Source: JACQFK01 sp964619955 (GTDB lineage Bacteria > Planctomycetota > MHYJ01 > JACPRB01). From it: DNA of 64,000 bases. Shown here in pieces: positions 16,411-25,605 of this stretch. The notes beneath the pieces were generated by a model that made no database searches, was not told the origin of the DNA, and saw nothing but the letters and a program-made list of their open reading frames with translations. The translations under genes were made by a program, and so were the position numbers. Position 1 is the stretch's first letter; each line of letters opens with the position of its first letter. The DNA is taken from the NCBI GenBank assembly GCA_964619955.1, contig CAZUJF010000010.1, forward strand, positions 93,188 to 157,187, given 5' to 3'.

Positions 16411-16695
16411 GTGGAAAAGAAAAGCGCCAAGCCCCGCGTGGAGCAGGTGCTCCAGGAGTTCGCCCCGCTGGGCAAGTACCGCGTCCGGCTGCTCAACAAC
16501 CCGAAGAAACCGGGGGCCGAGCCCGTGCTCGACATCCGGGAGTTCGTCCACTCGGAGACCTTCGAAGGCTTCACCCGGCGCGGAATCCGGCTGATCGATC
16601 GCGCGCAGATGGATCTGCTGCGCGACGTGCTCAAGGAGGCCCTGGAACGGGCGGGCTTCCTCAAGCCGGCGCCGGGGACCCTGCCCCTTCAGTAA
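16411..16695 (+). CDS. Small PC4/p15-like protein, putative nucleic-acid binding
   Basis: A 94-aa protein starting at GTG 16411 with GGAGG six bases upstream. The central part (about 22-85: KYRVRLLNN, LDIREFVHSETFEGFTRRGI, DLLRDVLKEALERAGF) resembles the transcriptional coactivator PC4/p15 fold, in which a four-stranded sheet with an LDIRxF strand and a C-terminal helix bind single-stranded DNA. The family call rests on these patterns only. It stands alone behind a strong sigma-54 promoter with paired upstream palindromes and converges on the TPR gene 19 bp downstream. Confidence 0.62.
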   Translation: MEKKSAKPRVEQVLQEFAPLGKYRVRLLNNPKKPGAEPVLDIREFVHSETFEGFTRRGIRLIDRAQMDLLRDVLKEALERAGFLKPAPGTLPLQ

Positions 16696-16714
16696 GAGGC
16701 CACCGTGAGCCCGA

Positions 16715-18556
16715 TCACCCCATCTGGGTCCGGATCGCCTGGATCTCGGCCTTGTAGCCGGCGGCGCGGGCGGGATCCGCCGCCGCCGCACGTTCCAGGT
16801 CCGAGAGGGCGTCGGCGAAGTCCATGCGCTCCCGGTGCAGGGCCGCCCGCTGGGCGAAGGCGTCGGCGTGCCGCGGATCCAGCTCGATCGCCCGGCCGAG
16901 ATCCTGGAGCGCCAGGTCCGCCCGGCCCTTCCCCAGCCGGGCCTTGGCCCGGGCGCAGTAGGCGGCGGCCATGGCCGGCGGAACCTTCAGCGAAGGCTGG
17001 AGCTGAAGGGCCCGCTCGAGATCCCCCAGGGCGGCCTCGATTTTCCCCTGTTTCAGGAAGAGGGTGCAGCGTGACTGCAACGCATTCGCGTATCCGGGGT
17101 CCTGCTCGATCTCCGGGCTGACGCGGGCCGCGATCTCGAAGTCCGAGACGGCCCCGATCGTGTCCCCGCGCTGGAGCCGCGCGCGAGCGCGGTCGCCGAA
17201 CGCGACCAGGAGCATCGGATCCACCTGCGCGTCCGGCTTGAGCTTGAACATGAGCTCCAGATCGCCCGCCGAGCGCTCGGCCTCGCCCAGCTGGAAATAG
17301 GCGGCGGCCCGCTGCTCCCGATGCGAGGGCTCCTGGGGATCCAGCGAGATGGCTCGGGAGAGGTCCTCGATCGCCTTCTTGAAATCGCCGGCCTCGAGCC
17401 GGGCGCTGCCGCGCTGCCCGAAGGAGCCGGCGAAGGCGGGGTCGATGACCAGGTCCGGCTTTGCCGCCAGGGCCTGGCGAAGATCCTCCAGGGCCTGTTC
17501 GTGCGCACCCTCCTTCGCGCGCGTCAGGGCCCGCTGATAGAGGGCCTCCACGTGGCCCGACGGCGCCTGGGCGGGACTGGAGAGGGCGTCCGCCGCCTCG
17601 AAGTCCGCGAGGGCCTCGTTGACCTGCCCCGCCTCCTGCCGGACCTTGGCGCGCCGCCGGTGCAGCTCCGCGTATTCCGCCGCCGGCACGGCCTCGGGGT
17701 TCAGCTCGTGCGACGCGGCGTAGCCTTCGATCGCCTCGTCGAGCCGTCCCGCCTCCGCCGCCGCGCGGGCGCGCTGGAGATACGCCTGCGCGAAGCGGGG
17801 ATCGATGGGATAGGAGCGGTCGGCGGCCAGCGCCTTCTGGAGGTTCGCGATGGCGCCGTCGATGTCCTGCTTCCGGAGGGAGATGAGCCCCAGATCGTGC
17901 CAGGGCCCGGGCTGGGCGGGATCCAGACGCAGGGAGGCGTTGAGGTCGTCGAGCGCGCGGCCGAAATTACCCTTCGCCAGATGGACCTGGGCGCGGTTGG
18001 CCAGGGAGGCGGCGTCTTCGGGGGCCGCGGCGATCGCGGCGTCCAGGTCGGCGAGGGCGCCGTCGAGATCCCGGCGCCGGATCCGCAGTTCGCCCCGCTG
18101 GGCGAGGGCGCGGGCATGGGCGGGTTTCAGTTCGAGGGCCCGGTCCAGGTGCTGGAGCGCCGCCGCGAGGTCGTTCATCTGCGCCAGCGCCAGGCCGCTG
18201 TAGTACCAGGCCTCGGCATGGGCCTTGTCCTGAGCCAGGCAGCGTTTGAAATCGGCGGCCGCCTCCTTCGCCCGCTTGAAGGACAAGAACGTGACGCCCC
18301 GATAGAAGAGCGCCTTGGGCTCGGCCGGATTGAGTTTGAGCGCCTGGTTGAAATCGAAGAGGGCGTTGTCGTGGCGGCCGGTCTTGTAGAGGAGGATCCC
18401 CCGCTCGACGTAGGCCTGCAGATAGTCCGGGAACTCCTTGAGGAGCTCGGTCCACTGCGGGATGCCCAGGGCGCCTTCGACCGCAGGCGGACGCTTCGAA
18501 CTGCGGGCCGCGGGGGTGACGTTTCGAACGGTGTGTCGCCGGACAAAGCGCGCCAT
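16715..18556 (-). CDS. TPR-repeat protein
   Basis: A 613-aa soluble protein almost entirely of tetratricopeptide repeats, about 12-13 units, from residue 40 to the end. Examples are ALFYRGVTFLSFKRAKEAAA, ALAQRGELRIRRRDLDGALA, AFAQRAALHRERMDFADALS, with the usual Ala/Gly/Pro spacing (NPAEPKA, DPRHADA). The start at ATG 18556 has GGAGGACCT just upstream; an earlier in-frame start at 18586 is less likely. The N-terminus (1-35) is basic, with no signal peptide. It is a scaffold for protein-protein contact; partners are not shown by context. Confidence 0.88.
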   Translation of the reverse strand: MARFVRRHTVRNVTPAARSSKRPPAVEGALGIPQWTELLKEFPDYLQAYVERGILLYKTGRHDNALFDFNQALKLNPAEPKALFYRGVTFLSFKRAKEAAADFKRCLAQDKAHAEAWYYSGLALAQMNDLAAALQHLDRALELKPAHARALAQRGELRIRRRDLDGALADLDAAIAAAPEDAASLANRAQVHLAKGNFGRALDDLNASLRLDPAQPGPWHDLGLISLRKQDIDGAIANLQKALAADRSYPIDPRFAQAYLQRARAAAEAGRLDEAIEGYAASHELNPEAVPAAEYAELHRRRAKVRQEAGQVNEALADFEAADALSSPAQAPSGHVEALYQRALTRAKEGAHEQALEDLRQALAAKPDLVIDPAFAGSFGQRGSARLEAGDFKKAIEDLSRAISLDPQEPSHREQRAAAYFQLGEAERSAGDLELMFKLKPDAQVDPMLLVAFGDRARARLQRGDTIGAVSDFEIAARVSPEIEQDPGYANALQSRCTLFLKQGKIEAALGDLERALQLQPSLKVPPAMAAAYCARAKARLGKGRADLALQDLGRAIELDPRHADAFAQRAALHRERMDFADALSDLERAAAADPARAAGYKAEIQAIRTQMG

Positions 18557-18717
18557 AGGTCCTCCCCGGCCAGGCAGCCGGTTCAAGTTTTTCTAAGGCC
18601 CGCCGTCCAGAAGATACGTTCTCCCCTGAGCCGGCGTCAAGGGGAATTGCCCGAAAAGAGGGGGGAACCCCGATCATTCGGCCGAAAAGAACTCCCAAGA
18701 GGGCCTGATAAAGCGGA

Positions 18718-18746
18718 TTGCCATAGCTACATCTTTGATGTAATAT
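18718..18746 (+). promoter_or_regulatory. Sigma-70 promoter of the DUF1549/DUF1501 operon
   Basis: TTGCCA (18718-18723), 17-bp spacer, TAATAT (18741-18746), in an AT-rich patch. A CTGAC-N11-GTCAG inverted repeat (18773-18793) follows just downstream of the start point and could be an operator. Confidence 0.6.
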
Positions 18747-18847
18747 CGAACTGCAAAACTTTTTTGGCAGGACTGACACTTTTTGGGCGTCAGGTGTGTA
18801 AGGTATCCGTGAGCGGGAACGAAAATTTGCTAAGGGGGATGAGGCAG

Positions 18848-20452
18848 ATGCGGAATTGGAAGCTTGGGGTGGGAGCCCTCCTGACGATCCTCTTCGCGGG
18901 AGCCGGTGCGCAGAGCGCTCCGCAGGACCTCCCCGGAAAGCCGGGGGTCTGCTCCACGATCGACAGCGCGGTCAAGGGCATCTCCGGCTACAGCATGAAG
19001 GACCAGGCGCCCGTCTGCGACGACGGCGAATTCCTGCGCCGCATCATGCTGGATCTGGTGGGTTATCCGCCCAACCTCGAGCAGGTGAAGGCGTTCATCG
19101 CGGACGCGAACGCCAAGAAGCGCGAGGCCAAGATCGAGGAACTGCTGGCGAGCCCCGAATGGTCCGACTACTGGTCGCGCCTCTGGGCCGAGGTCTTCTT
19201 CGGCAACTACCACAACGTCACGATGGACACGATGCCCAAGCTGGGCAAGACCTCCACGGAGCGCATCGTGAAGGAGTTCATGACCTGGTTCAAGATGAAG
19301 ATCACCAAGGACGCGCCTTGGACCGACATCGTGGCCCAGATGCTGGACGCCCGCGGCTCGGATGAAGGCGATCCCGCCCTCGGGTACAAGCTCTCCTTCT
19401 ACCAGGAGGAAGGCTTCACGGTCACCTTCTCCAACGGCGTCGCGCAGCAGCTCCTGGGCATCCGCATGGTGTGCGCGCGCTGCCACGACCACCCCTTCGA
19501 TAAGTGGCGCGTCGAGGACTACTACGGCATCGCCGCGTTCGTGGTTCGCCAGAAGGCGCGCGGCACGGGCAACGGCGGCGAGAAGGACTCCGTCGACCAC
19601 GTCGAGATCAAGTACGCCGAGGAAGGCGAACAGATGATGCCCGACATCCAGGGCAGCGGCAAGAAGGCCGTCAACCTCTCGGACGGCGGCGTGGCGAAGC
19701 CCGTCTTCCCCCTGACCGGCCAGGCGGCCGGCAAGAACGACGACCGCGCCAAGCTCTTCTCGATCTTCATGACGAGCAAGGGCAACACCCAGCTGCCCAA
19801 GGCGCTGGCGAACCGCGTCTGGGGCTGGCTCATGGGCCGCGGCATCGTCCACCCCGTGGACGACTTCAACCTGAAGAACAAGGCCCTCTCCCCCGCGATC
19901 CTGGACGCCCTCACCCGCGACCTCCAGGGCAACAAGTACTCCATGAAGCACCTGATCCGCGCGATCTGCAACACCGAGGCGTATCAGCGCGGCAGCAGCG
20001 GCGAGACGGCCATGAACAAGCCGAACTTCTCGCGCGCCACGGTCCGCCTCCTCAACGGGGAGCAGCTGATCCAGTCGATCCGCGTGGCGACCTCCGGCAA
20101 GCCGGCGAAGGACGTCGCGCCGGTCCTGGAAATGGTGGGCTCGCTCTTCCCCGCCGGCTCGGTCTGGACGGAGACGACCCCGCTCCCGGGCAACGCGCGC
20201 CAGGCGCTCCTGCTCCGCAACAACACGCAGATCATGAGCTGGATCAGCGGCGGCGTCCTCCAGTCCATCAAGGGCGGCAAGGGCACGATCGAAGAGAAGA
20301 TCGACGACATGTTCCTGGCGGGCATCTCCCGCACCGCCTCGGAAAACGAGAAGAAGCGCTACAAGGAGTTCATCGAGAAGAACGGCGGCACGGGCTGGGA
20401 GGATGCCTACTGGACTATCCTCAATTCGACGGAGTTCGTGACCCGGCATTAG
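18848..20452 (+). CDS. DUF1549/DUF1553 planctomycete surface protein
   Basis: A 534-aa secreted protein (signal LGVGALLTILFAGAGA). The N-terminal half is DUF1549 (FLRRIMLDLVGYPPNLEQVK, and CARCHDHPFDKWRVEDYYG with its CxxCH haem-type motif). The C-terminal half is DUF1553 (KALANRVWGWLMGRGIVHPV, HLIRAICNTEAYQ, LNSTEFVTRH). ATG 18839 and 18848 are both possible after AAGGGGG (18832-18838). Such genes are massively expanded in planctomycetes and nearly always pair with a DUF1501 gene, as here 60 bp downstream. By family context they may act in oxidative degradation of complex substrates; the reaction is not known. Confidence 0.92.
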   Translation: MRNWKLGVGALLTILFAGAGAQSAPQDLPGKPGVCSTIDSAVKGISGYSMKDQAPVCDDGEFLRRIMLDLVGYPPNLEQVKAFIADANAKKREAKIEELLASPEWSDYWSRLWAEVFFGNYHNVTMDTMPKLGKTSTERIVKEFMTWFKMKITKDAPWTDIVAQMLDARGSDEGDPALGYKLSFYQEEGFTVTFSNGVAQQLLGIRMVCARCHDHPFDKWRVEDYYGIAAFVVRQKARGTGNGGEKDSVDHVEIKYAEEGEQMMPDIQGSGKKAVNLSDGGVAKPVFPLTGQAAGKNDDRAKLFSIFMTSKGNTQLPKALANRVWGWLMGRGIVHPVDDFNLKNKALSPAILDALTRDLQGNKYSMKHLIRAICNTEAYQRGSSGETAMNKPNFSRATVRLLNGEQLIQSIRVATSGKPAKDVAPVLEMVGSLFPAGSVWTETTPLPGNARQALLLRNNTQIMSWISGGVLQSIKGGKGTIEEKIDDMFLAGISRTASENEKKRYKEFIEKNGGTGWEDAYWTILNSTEFVTRH

Positions 20453-20512
20453 TTCCGGCTGTGTGGATCGTGGACTTGAACGTAAATTTGGAAAGTTGGA
20501 GGGGATAACGTT

Positions 20513-21805
20513 ATGGCCAAGTGCGTGGAATGTCATCCTGGTTTCAGCCGCAGGTCGTTCCTGCGGTTCAGCTTGGGCGCGGCGGCCGCGGGAGCGGTGC
20601 CGGGGTACGCCTTGGGTCAGCAGACGGTGGCCGAGAAGGGCAAGAAGCCTTCGACCGGCAAGGCGAAGTCGGTGATCATGCTGTGGATGGGCGGCGGGCC
20701 CACGCACATGGACACCTGGGATCCGAAGCCCGGCCAGAAGAACGGCGGCGAGACGAAGGCGATGGACACGACCATCCCCGGCGTCAAGTTCAACGAGCTG
20801 CTGCCGATCTGCGCGTCCCAGGCCAAGAACATGGCGGTCGTCCGCTCCGTCGCGACCCATGAGGGCTCGCACGAGCGCGGCACCTCCCTCATGCACCTGG
20901 GCATCCAGGCGGTGCAGGGCGTGCCCATGGCCCCCCTCGGCACGATCGTGTCGTACGAGAAGGGCGACAAGAAGTTCCCCCTGCCCCATCACATCGCCAT
21001 CGATCCGCCCCTGATCCCCCAGTCGACGGCCCTGGGCGAGGACTACCTCCCCTTCCGTCTGAACAACGCGGATAATCCGATCCCGAACCTTCGCCGGAAC
21101 GTCGGCGTCGACCGCGACAAGCTCCGCGCGGCCCTCCTGCTCGACCAGAACAAGGACTGGGACAGCAAGCGCCAGCAGGCCGAGGTGCGCAAGGTCGAGA
21201 ACGCGTACGTCAAGTCCGAGGACGTGATGAACACGCCCCTCCTGAAGGCCTTCAACTACAACGAGGAGCCCGCCGAGCTGCGCAAGCAGTACGGCGACCG
21301 CTTCGGCATCAACTGCCTCCTGGCGCGGCGCCTGGTGCAGTCCGGCGTCTCCTTCGTGGAGATCGGCATGGGCGGCTGGGACACGCACAACGACAACTTC
21401 AACGCCATGAACCGCATGCTCCCCACGCTCGACAAGGGCATGGGCACGCTGATCAAGGACCTGGCCGAGAAGGACCTGCTCAACGACACGCTGGTGATCT
21501 GGGCGGGCGAGTTCGGCCGCACTCCGTCGGTCAACGCGGGCAAGGGCCGCGACCACCACGCCAACGGCTTCAGCGTGGTCATGGCGGGCGGCGCGCTGGC
21601 GCGCGGCCGCGTGTACGGCGACACGGGCGCGAACGGCGAGGCCGTCAGCAAGCCGGTCCCGATGCACAACCTCTTCGCGACGATGCTCGCGGCGTGCGGC
21701 ATCGATCCGAACAAGAAGTACGAGGCCGAGGGCCGCATGGTGAAGTACGCGTCCAACAACGGCAGCGCCGCCACGAGCGGAACGCCGATCAAGGACCTCT
21801 TCTAG
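20513..21805 (+). CDS. DUF1501 protein with Tat signal
   Basis: A 430-aa protein with a twin-arginine signal (RRSFLRFSLGAAAAGAVPG) and the DUF1501 alkaline-phosphatase-like core: LWMGGGPTHMDTWDPKPG near the N-terminus, EIGMGGWDTHNDNF in the middle, and VIWAGEFGRTPSVNAGKGRD plus HHANGFSVVMAGGALARGR late, with the conserved Asp/His that in related phosphatases bind metal. It follows the DUF1549 gene and is closed by a strong terminator, so the two make a transcription unit. Export is presumably folded, through Tat. Confidence 0.93.
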   Translation: MAKCVECHPGFSRRSFLRFSLGAAAAGAVPGYALGQQTVAEKGKKPSTGKAKSVIMLWMGGGPTHMDTWDPKPGQKNGGETKAMDTTIPGVKFNELLPICASQAKNMAVVRSVATHEGSHERGTSLMHLGIQAVQGVPMAPLGTIVSYEKGDKKFPLPHHIAIDPPLIPQSTALGEDYLPFRLNNADNPIPNLRRNVGVDRDKLRAALLLDQNKDWDSKRQQAEVRKVENAYVKSEDVMNTPLLKAFNYNEEPAELRKQYGDRFGINCLLARRLVQSGVSFVEIGMGGWDTHNDNFNAMNRMLPTLDKGMGTLIKDLAEKDLLNDTLVIWAGEFGRTPSVNAGKGRDHHANGFSVVMAGGALARGRVYGDTGANGEAVSKPVPMHNLFATMLAACGIDPNKKYEAEGRMVKYASNNGSAATSGTPIKDLF

Positions 21806-21833
21806 AATCCAAAGCCTCCACAGGCTGAACGGA

Positions 21834-21868
21834 ACGGCCCCGGTCGGAAGACCGGGGCCGTTTTTTTT
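21834..21868 (+). terminator. Strong rho-independent terminator
   Basis: ACGGCCCCGGTC-ggaa-GACCGGGGCCGT, a 12-bp perfect stem with a 4-nt loop, running into TTTTTTTT (21861-21868). It ends the DUF1549/DUF1501 unit. Confidence 0.97.
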
Positions 21869-21893
21869 CGTCCCGCGCGCATCCCCGCCTTCG

Positions 21894-21922
21894 TTGACTC
21901 CCCCGCGGCGTATGGATATTCT
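21894..21922 (+). promoter_or_regulatory. Sigma-70 promoter of the pentahaem gene
   Basis: TTGACT (21894-21899), 17-bp spacer, TATTCT (21917-21922). Start near 21929, about 27 nt before the ATG. Confidence 0.65.
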
Positions 21923-21955
21923 GAGTCCGCGTTTCCTCCCCCATTCGAGGCCCCG

Positions 21956-24007
21956 ATGAAAGTCCTCGTTCCCGCCCTGCTCGCGCTGGCCGCCGCCTGG
22001 GCGGCCTCCCAGGAGCGTCCCGCGGCCCCGCCCCTCGCCGAGGCGAAGAGCAGCCTGGTCCCGGGCCTCTCGCTTAGACTGGACCAGGGCCCTCACACGG
22101 ACTTCCGCGACACCCGGCTGGCGGCCCTCACGGTGCCCGCCGGGACCGCCCCCTCGCCCTTCCTGGCCCCGGGCCCCTTCAAGGCCCTCTGGGAGGGCTT
22201 CGTCAGCGTGGACCTAGGCACGGACGTCCAGTTCAGCGCCTCCGGCCGGGGCAGCCTCCGCGTCGTGGTCAACGGCAAGCCCGCCCTTGAAGCCAAAGGG
22301 GAGGATCTGTCGGCCGCCGAAGGCCCCTCCCTGCGCCTCAAGAAGGGCCGCAATGCGCTGCAGGTGTTCTACGAAGCCCCGGCGGAGGGCGAGGCCTCGG
22401 TCCGGCTCCTGTGGACCTCCAGCGACTTCCCCAAGGAACCCGTCCCGCCCCTGTCCCTGAGCCACGACACGAACACCCCCGAACTCCGCGGCGCGCGCCG
22501 GATCCGCGAAGGACGCGAACTCGTCGCGCAGCGGCGCTGCCTGAAGTGCCACAGCGACCCGGTCAAGGGCTTCCCGGAACTCGAGATGGACGCGCCGTCC
22601 CTGGCGGACGCGGGGGCGCGCCTGCACGCCGACTGGATGGAGGCCTGGATCCTCGATCCGCGTTCGATCCGCCCCGAGGCGACCATGCCGAAGATCGCCG
22701 GACTTTCGGGACAGGACGCCGCCGATCTCGCCGTCTATCTGTCCACCCTCGGAGCCCCCGCGGAAGGCGGAGCGGCCGCCCCTGCCGCGGCCGGCGGCGT
22801 GCTCTTCGCCGAGATGCGCTGCGTGGGCTGCCACACCCTGCCCGAGCAGGCCCCCGCCGCCGACCGCATCCCGCTGCGTCACGTGAAAGCCAAATGGCGC
22901 CCCGCCGCCCTGCGCGCGTTCCTCAAGGCCCCGCAAAGCCACTACGCGTGGATCGAGATGCCGGACTTCCGGCTCTCCGACGAGGAAGCCTCGCTGCTCG
23001 CCGCCTTCCTGCTCTCCCGCGAGGGACAGCCCGTCAAGAGCTCCGGCCTGAAGGGGGATGCGGCCCGCGGCCGGGCGCTCGCCGGCGCGCGCGGCTGCAT
23101 GAACTGCCACACGATCCCCGCGACGAACACGTTCAAGGCCGCCCCCCTGCGCGCGATCCCGGCCGCGAAGTGGGCCTCCGGCTGCCTCGCGGCGGACGGA
23201 CGCGGCGCGGCCCCGGACTTCGGCTTCGGCGCCCCCCAGCGGGACGCGATCGCCGCGTTCGCCTCCGGCGACCTCGCCGCCCTCGGCCGCGATGCGGCCC
23301 CCGAATTCCTCGAGCGCCAGATCCGCGCGCTGCGCTGCTTCGCCTGCCACAAGCGCGACGACCGCGCCGACGCCTGGAGCGACGTCGCCGGCGAGACCAA
23401 GGACCTCGTCCCCAAGAAGAAGGAGGACGACGGGGAGTTCGTCGAGATCGCCCCGGCCGAACCCTGGTTCCCGTCGCTCACCTGGACCGGGGAGAAACTC
23501 CGGCCGGAATGGGCCGCCGCCTTCCTCCGCGGCGATCCCGCGATCGAACGCCCCCGCCCCTACCTGAAGACCCTGCGCATGCCGTCCTTCCCGGCCCGCG
23601 CCGCCGGGCTCGCGCTCGGCATGGCGTTCGAACACGGCGCCCCCGCCGCAAGTCCTCCGCTCGCCGCGCCCGACGCGGAACTCGCGGAACACGGCCGGCG
23701 GCTTTCCGGGCCCATGGGCGGCCTCGACTGCCTCTCCTGCCACGCCATCGGCCCCAAGGGCGCCACGAAGGTCTTCGAAGCCCCGGCGCCCAACTTCCGG
23801 CTCGCCAAGGACCGCCTCCGCCGCGACTACTTCGAACGCTGGCTCCGGGAGCCGCTGCGCCTGGAACCCGGCACGAAGATGCCCCAGTTCATCAAGGAGG
23901 GCCGCACCCAGCTGACCGACGTGCTCGACGGCGACGCCGTCAAACAGACGGAGGCCCTCTGGCAATACCTGCTCGAGGGCGCGGCCATCCGCCCGCCCGG
24001 AGAATGA
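21956..24007 (+). CDS. Secreted PA14-domain pentahaem cytochrome c
   Basis: A 683-aa exported protein (signal VPALLALAAAWAASQ). Residues about 30-160 are PA14-like (FKALWEGFVSVDLGTDVQFS, LRVVVNGKPALE). Five CxxCH haem motifs follow: CLKCH, CVGCH, CMNCH, CFACH and CLSCH, each in a class-I-like cytochrome segment with downstream Met candidates (TMPKIAGLS, EMPDFRLSD, RMPSFPAR, KMPQFIKEG). Electron transfer is established for such motifs; the partner is unknown. The stop overlaps the DUF885 start (ATGA). Confidence 0.9.
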   Translation: MKVLVPALLALAAAWAASQERPAAPPLAEAKSSLVPGLSLRLDQGPHTDFRDTRLAALTVPAGTAPSPFLAPGPFKALWEGFVSVDLGTDVQFSASGRGSLRVVVNGKPALEAKGEDLSAAEGPSLRLKKGRNALQVFYEAPAEGEASVRLLWTSSDFPKEPVPPLSLSHDTNTPELRGARRIREGRELVAQRRCLKCHSDPVKGFPELEMDAPSLADAGARLHADWMEAWILDPRSIRPEATMPKIAGLSGQDAADLAVYLSTLGAPAEGGAAAPAAAGGVLFAEMRCVGCHTLPEQAPAADRIPLRHVKAKWRPAALRAFLKAPQSHYAWIEMPDFRLSDEEASLLAAFLLSREGQPVKSSGLKGDAARGRALAGARGCMNCHTIPATNTFKAAPLRAIPAAKWASGCLAADGRGAAPDFGFGAPQRDAIAAFASGDLAALGRDAAPEFLERQIRALRCFACHKRDDRADAWSDVAGETKDLVPKKKEDDGEFVEIAPAEPWFPSLTWTGEKLRPEWAAAFLRGDPAIERPRPYLKTLRMPSFPARAAGLALGMAFEHGAPAASPPLAAPDAELAEHGRRLSGPMGGLDCLSCHAIGPKGATKVFEAPAPNFRLAKDRLRRDYFERWLREPLRLEPGTKMPQFIKEGRTQLTDVLDGDAVKQTEALWQYLLEGAAIRPPGE

Positions 24008-25605
24008 GCGCCTCCACGGTCCTGGGCACCCTCGCGGAGGCCTACTGGGACTGGACCCTGCGCGAAAACCCCGTCGTCGCCACCTACCTCGGCGACTTCC
24101 GCTTCAACGACCGTCTCATGGACATCTCGGACGACGGCCGCTCCCGGCGCCGGGAGGCTTTGAAGGGCTTCCTGGCCCAGGCCGACGCCCTGGATCTCCG
24201 CAGCCTCCCGGAATCCGACCGCGTCACGGCGGAGGTGCTCCGCGTCCAGATCGGCTTCGCCCTCGAGGAGGAGCGCCACAAATTCTGGCAATGGGAGGTG
24301 GACCAGCTGCAGGGCCCGCAGGCGGACTTCCCCCAGCTGCTCAACTTCCACCCGCACTCGGATCTCGCCGGCCTCGAGGCCCGCTTCCGCGCCTTCCCCG
24401 CGTACATCCGGCAATACCTCGAGAACCTGCACGGCGGGCTGCGCGAAGGCCGGACCGCGGTGCGCGCGGCCGTCGAGCGCGTCCTCGGCCAGCTCCGGGA
24501 ACTGCTCGCCCGGCCCGTGGAGCGCTCCCCCTTCGCCGTCCGCCCCGAACTCGTCCCCGCCGTGCGGGACGCGGTCTATCCCGCGTTCCAGTCGATGCGG
24601 GGCTTCCTGGAACGGGACTACCTGCCGGCCGCGCGCCGGGAAGACGTGGGGCTCGGATCGCTGCCCGGCGGCCCGGAGGCCTACGCCTTCCGCATCCGCC
24701 TCCACACGACCACCGACCTGACGGCGGAGCAGATCCACCGCATCGGCCTCGAGGAGCTCGAGTCGATCCGGGAGGAGATGCGGGCCATCGCGGGACCGGA
24801 CCTGAAGGCCTTCCAGGCCTCCCTGAAGCGCGACCCGAAGAATTTCTTTTCGTCGCGCGAGGACCTGCTCGACACGGCCCGCCGCCAGCTCGCCCGGGCC
24901 GAGTCGATGCTGCCCGCATGGTTCGGGCGCCTGCCGAAGAACCGCTGCGAGGTGAAGGCGATCGAGGACTACCGCGAGAAGGACTCCGTCTCCGCCTACT
25001 ACTATCCGCCGGACGAGGCGCTGACCCGCAAGGGCATCTATTACGCCAACACGTACCGGCCGGAGACCCGGCCCCGCTTCAACCTGCCGGCGCTCACGCT
25101 GCACGAGGCCGTGCCGGGGCACCACCTGCAGCTCGCGCTCGCCCTGGAGATCGCGGACCTGCCGCGCTTCCGCCGCAACGCCGCGTTCACCGCCTACGTC
25201 GAGGGCTGGGGGCTCTATGCCGAGCGCCTCGGCGTGGAGATGGGCTTCTACGAGGACGAGCTCTCGAAGTTCGGCATGCTCACCTATCAGGCCTGGCGCG
25301 CCGGCCGGCTCGTCGTGGACACGGGCCTGCACGCCCTCGGCTGGTCGCGCCCGCAGGCGGTCGCGTTCCTCCTGGAGCACGTGGCGCTGTCCGAGACCGA
25401 GGTCCTGAACGAGGTCGACCGCTACATCATCTGGCCGGGCCAGGCGCTCGCCTACATGATCGGCAAGCGGGAGATCTGCGCCCTGCGCGAGGAGACGGCC
25501 CGCCGCCGGGGGCCCGCCTTCGACCTCCGCGCCTTCCACGACCTCGTGCTGCGCCACGGCGCGCTGCCGCTCAACGTCTTGCGGAAGCTCGTCCTCGGGG
25601 GCTGA
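24004..25605 (+). CDS. DUF885 family protein, putative metallopeptidase
   Basis: A 533-aa DUF885 protein without a signal peptide. The family hallmark HEAVPGHH is at residues 367-374 and is followed by EGWGLYAERLGVEMGFYEDE, whose Glu would complete a zinc site. Other typical parts are DSVSAYYYPP, RKGIYYANTYRPETRPRFNL and YIIWPGQALAYMIGKREI. It is thus likely a zinc-dependent carboxypeptidase-like hydrolase. It is coupled to the cytochrome gene by a 4-base overlap and converges on the enolase-like gene with a 35-bp tail-to-tail overlap. Confidence 0.9.
   Translation: MSASTVLGTLAEAYWDWTLRENPVVATYLGDFRFNDRLMDISDDGRSRRREALKGFLAQADALDLRSLPESDRVTAEVLRVQIGFALEEERHKFWQWEVDQLQGPQADFPQLLNFHPHSDLAGLEARFRAFPAYIRQYLENLHGGLREGRTAVRAAVERVLGQLRELLARPVERSPFAVRPELVPAVRDAVYPAFQSMRGFLERDYLPAARREDVGLGSLPGGPEAYAFRIRLHTTTDLTAEQIHRIGLEELESIREEMRAIAGPDLKAFQASLKRDPKNFFSSREDLLDTARRQLARAESMLPAWFGRLPKNRCEVKAIEDYREKDSVSAYYYPPDEALTRKGIYYANTYRPETRPRFNLPALTLHEAVPGHHLQLALALEIADLPRFRRNAAFTAYVEGWGLYAERLGVEMGFYEDELSKFGMLTYQAWRAGRLVVDTGLHALGWSRPQAVAFLLEHVALSETEVLNEVDRYIIWPGQALAYMIGKREICALREETARRRGPAFDLRAFHDLVLRHGALPLNVLRKLVLGG

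Noticed and set aside
18764..18804. A second promoter (TTGGCA or CTGACA) before the DUF1549 gene
   Set aside because: No -10 box lies at an acceptable spacing; TTGCCA-17-TAATAT upstream is better.
18830..22096. A 1088-aa open frame on the minus strand
   Set aside because: It is antisense to the DUF1549/DUF1501 genes, which have clear families, a promoter and a terminator. The translation is low-complexity and typical of a GC-rich shadow frame.
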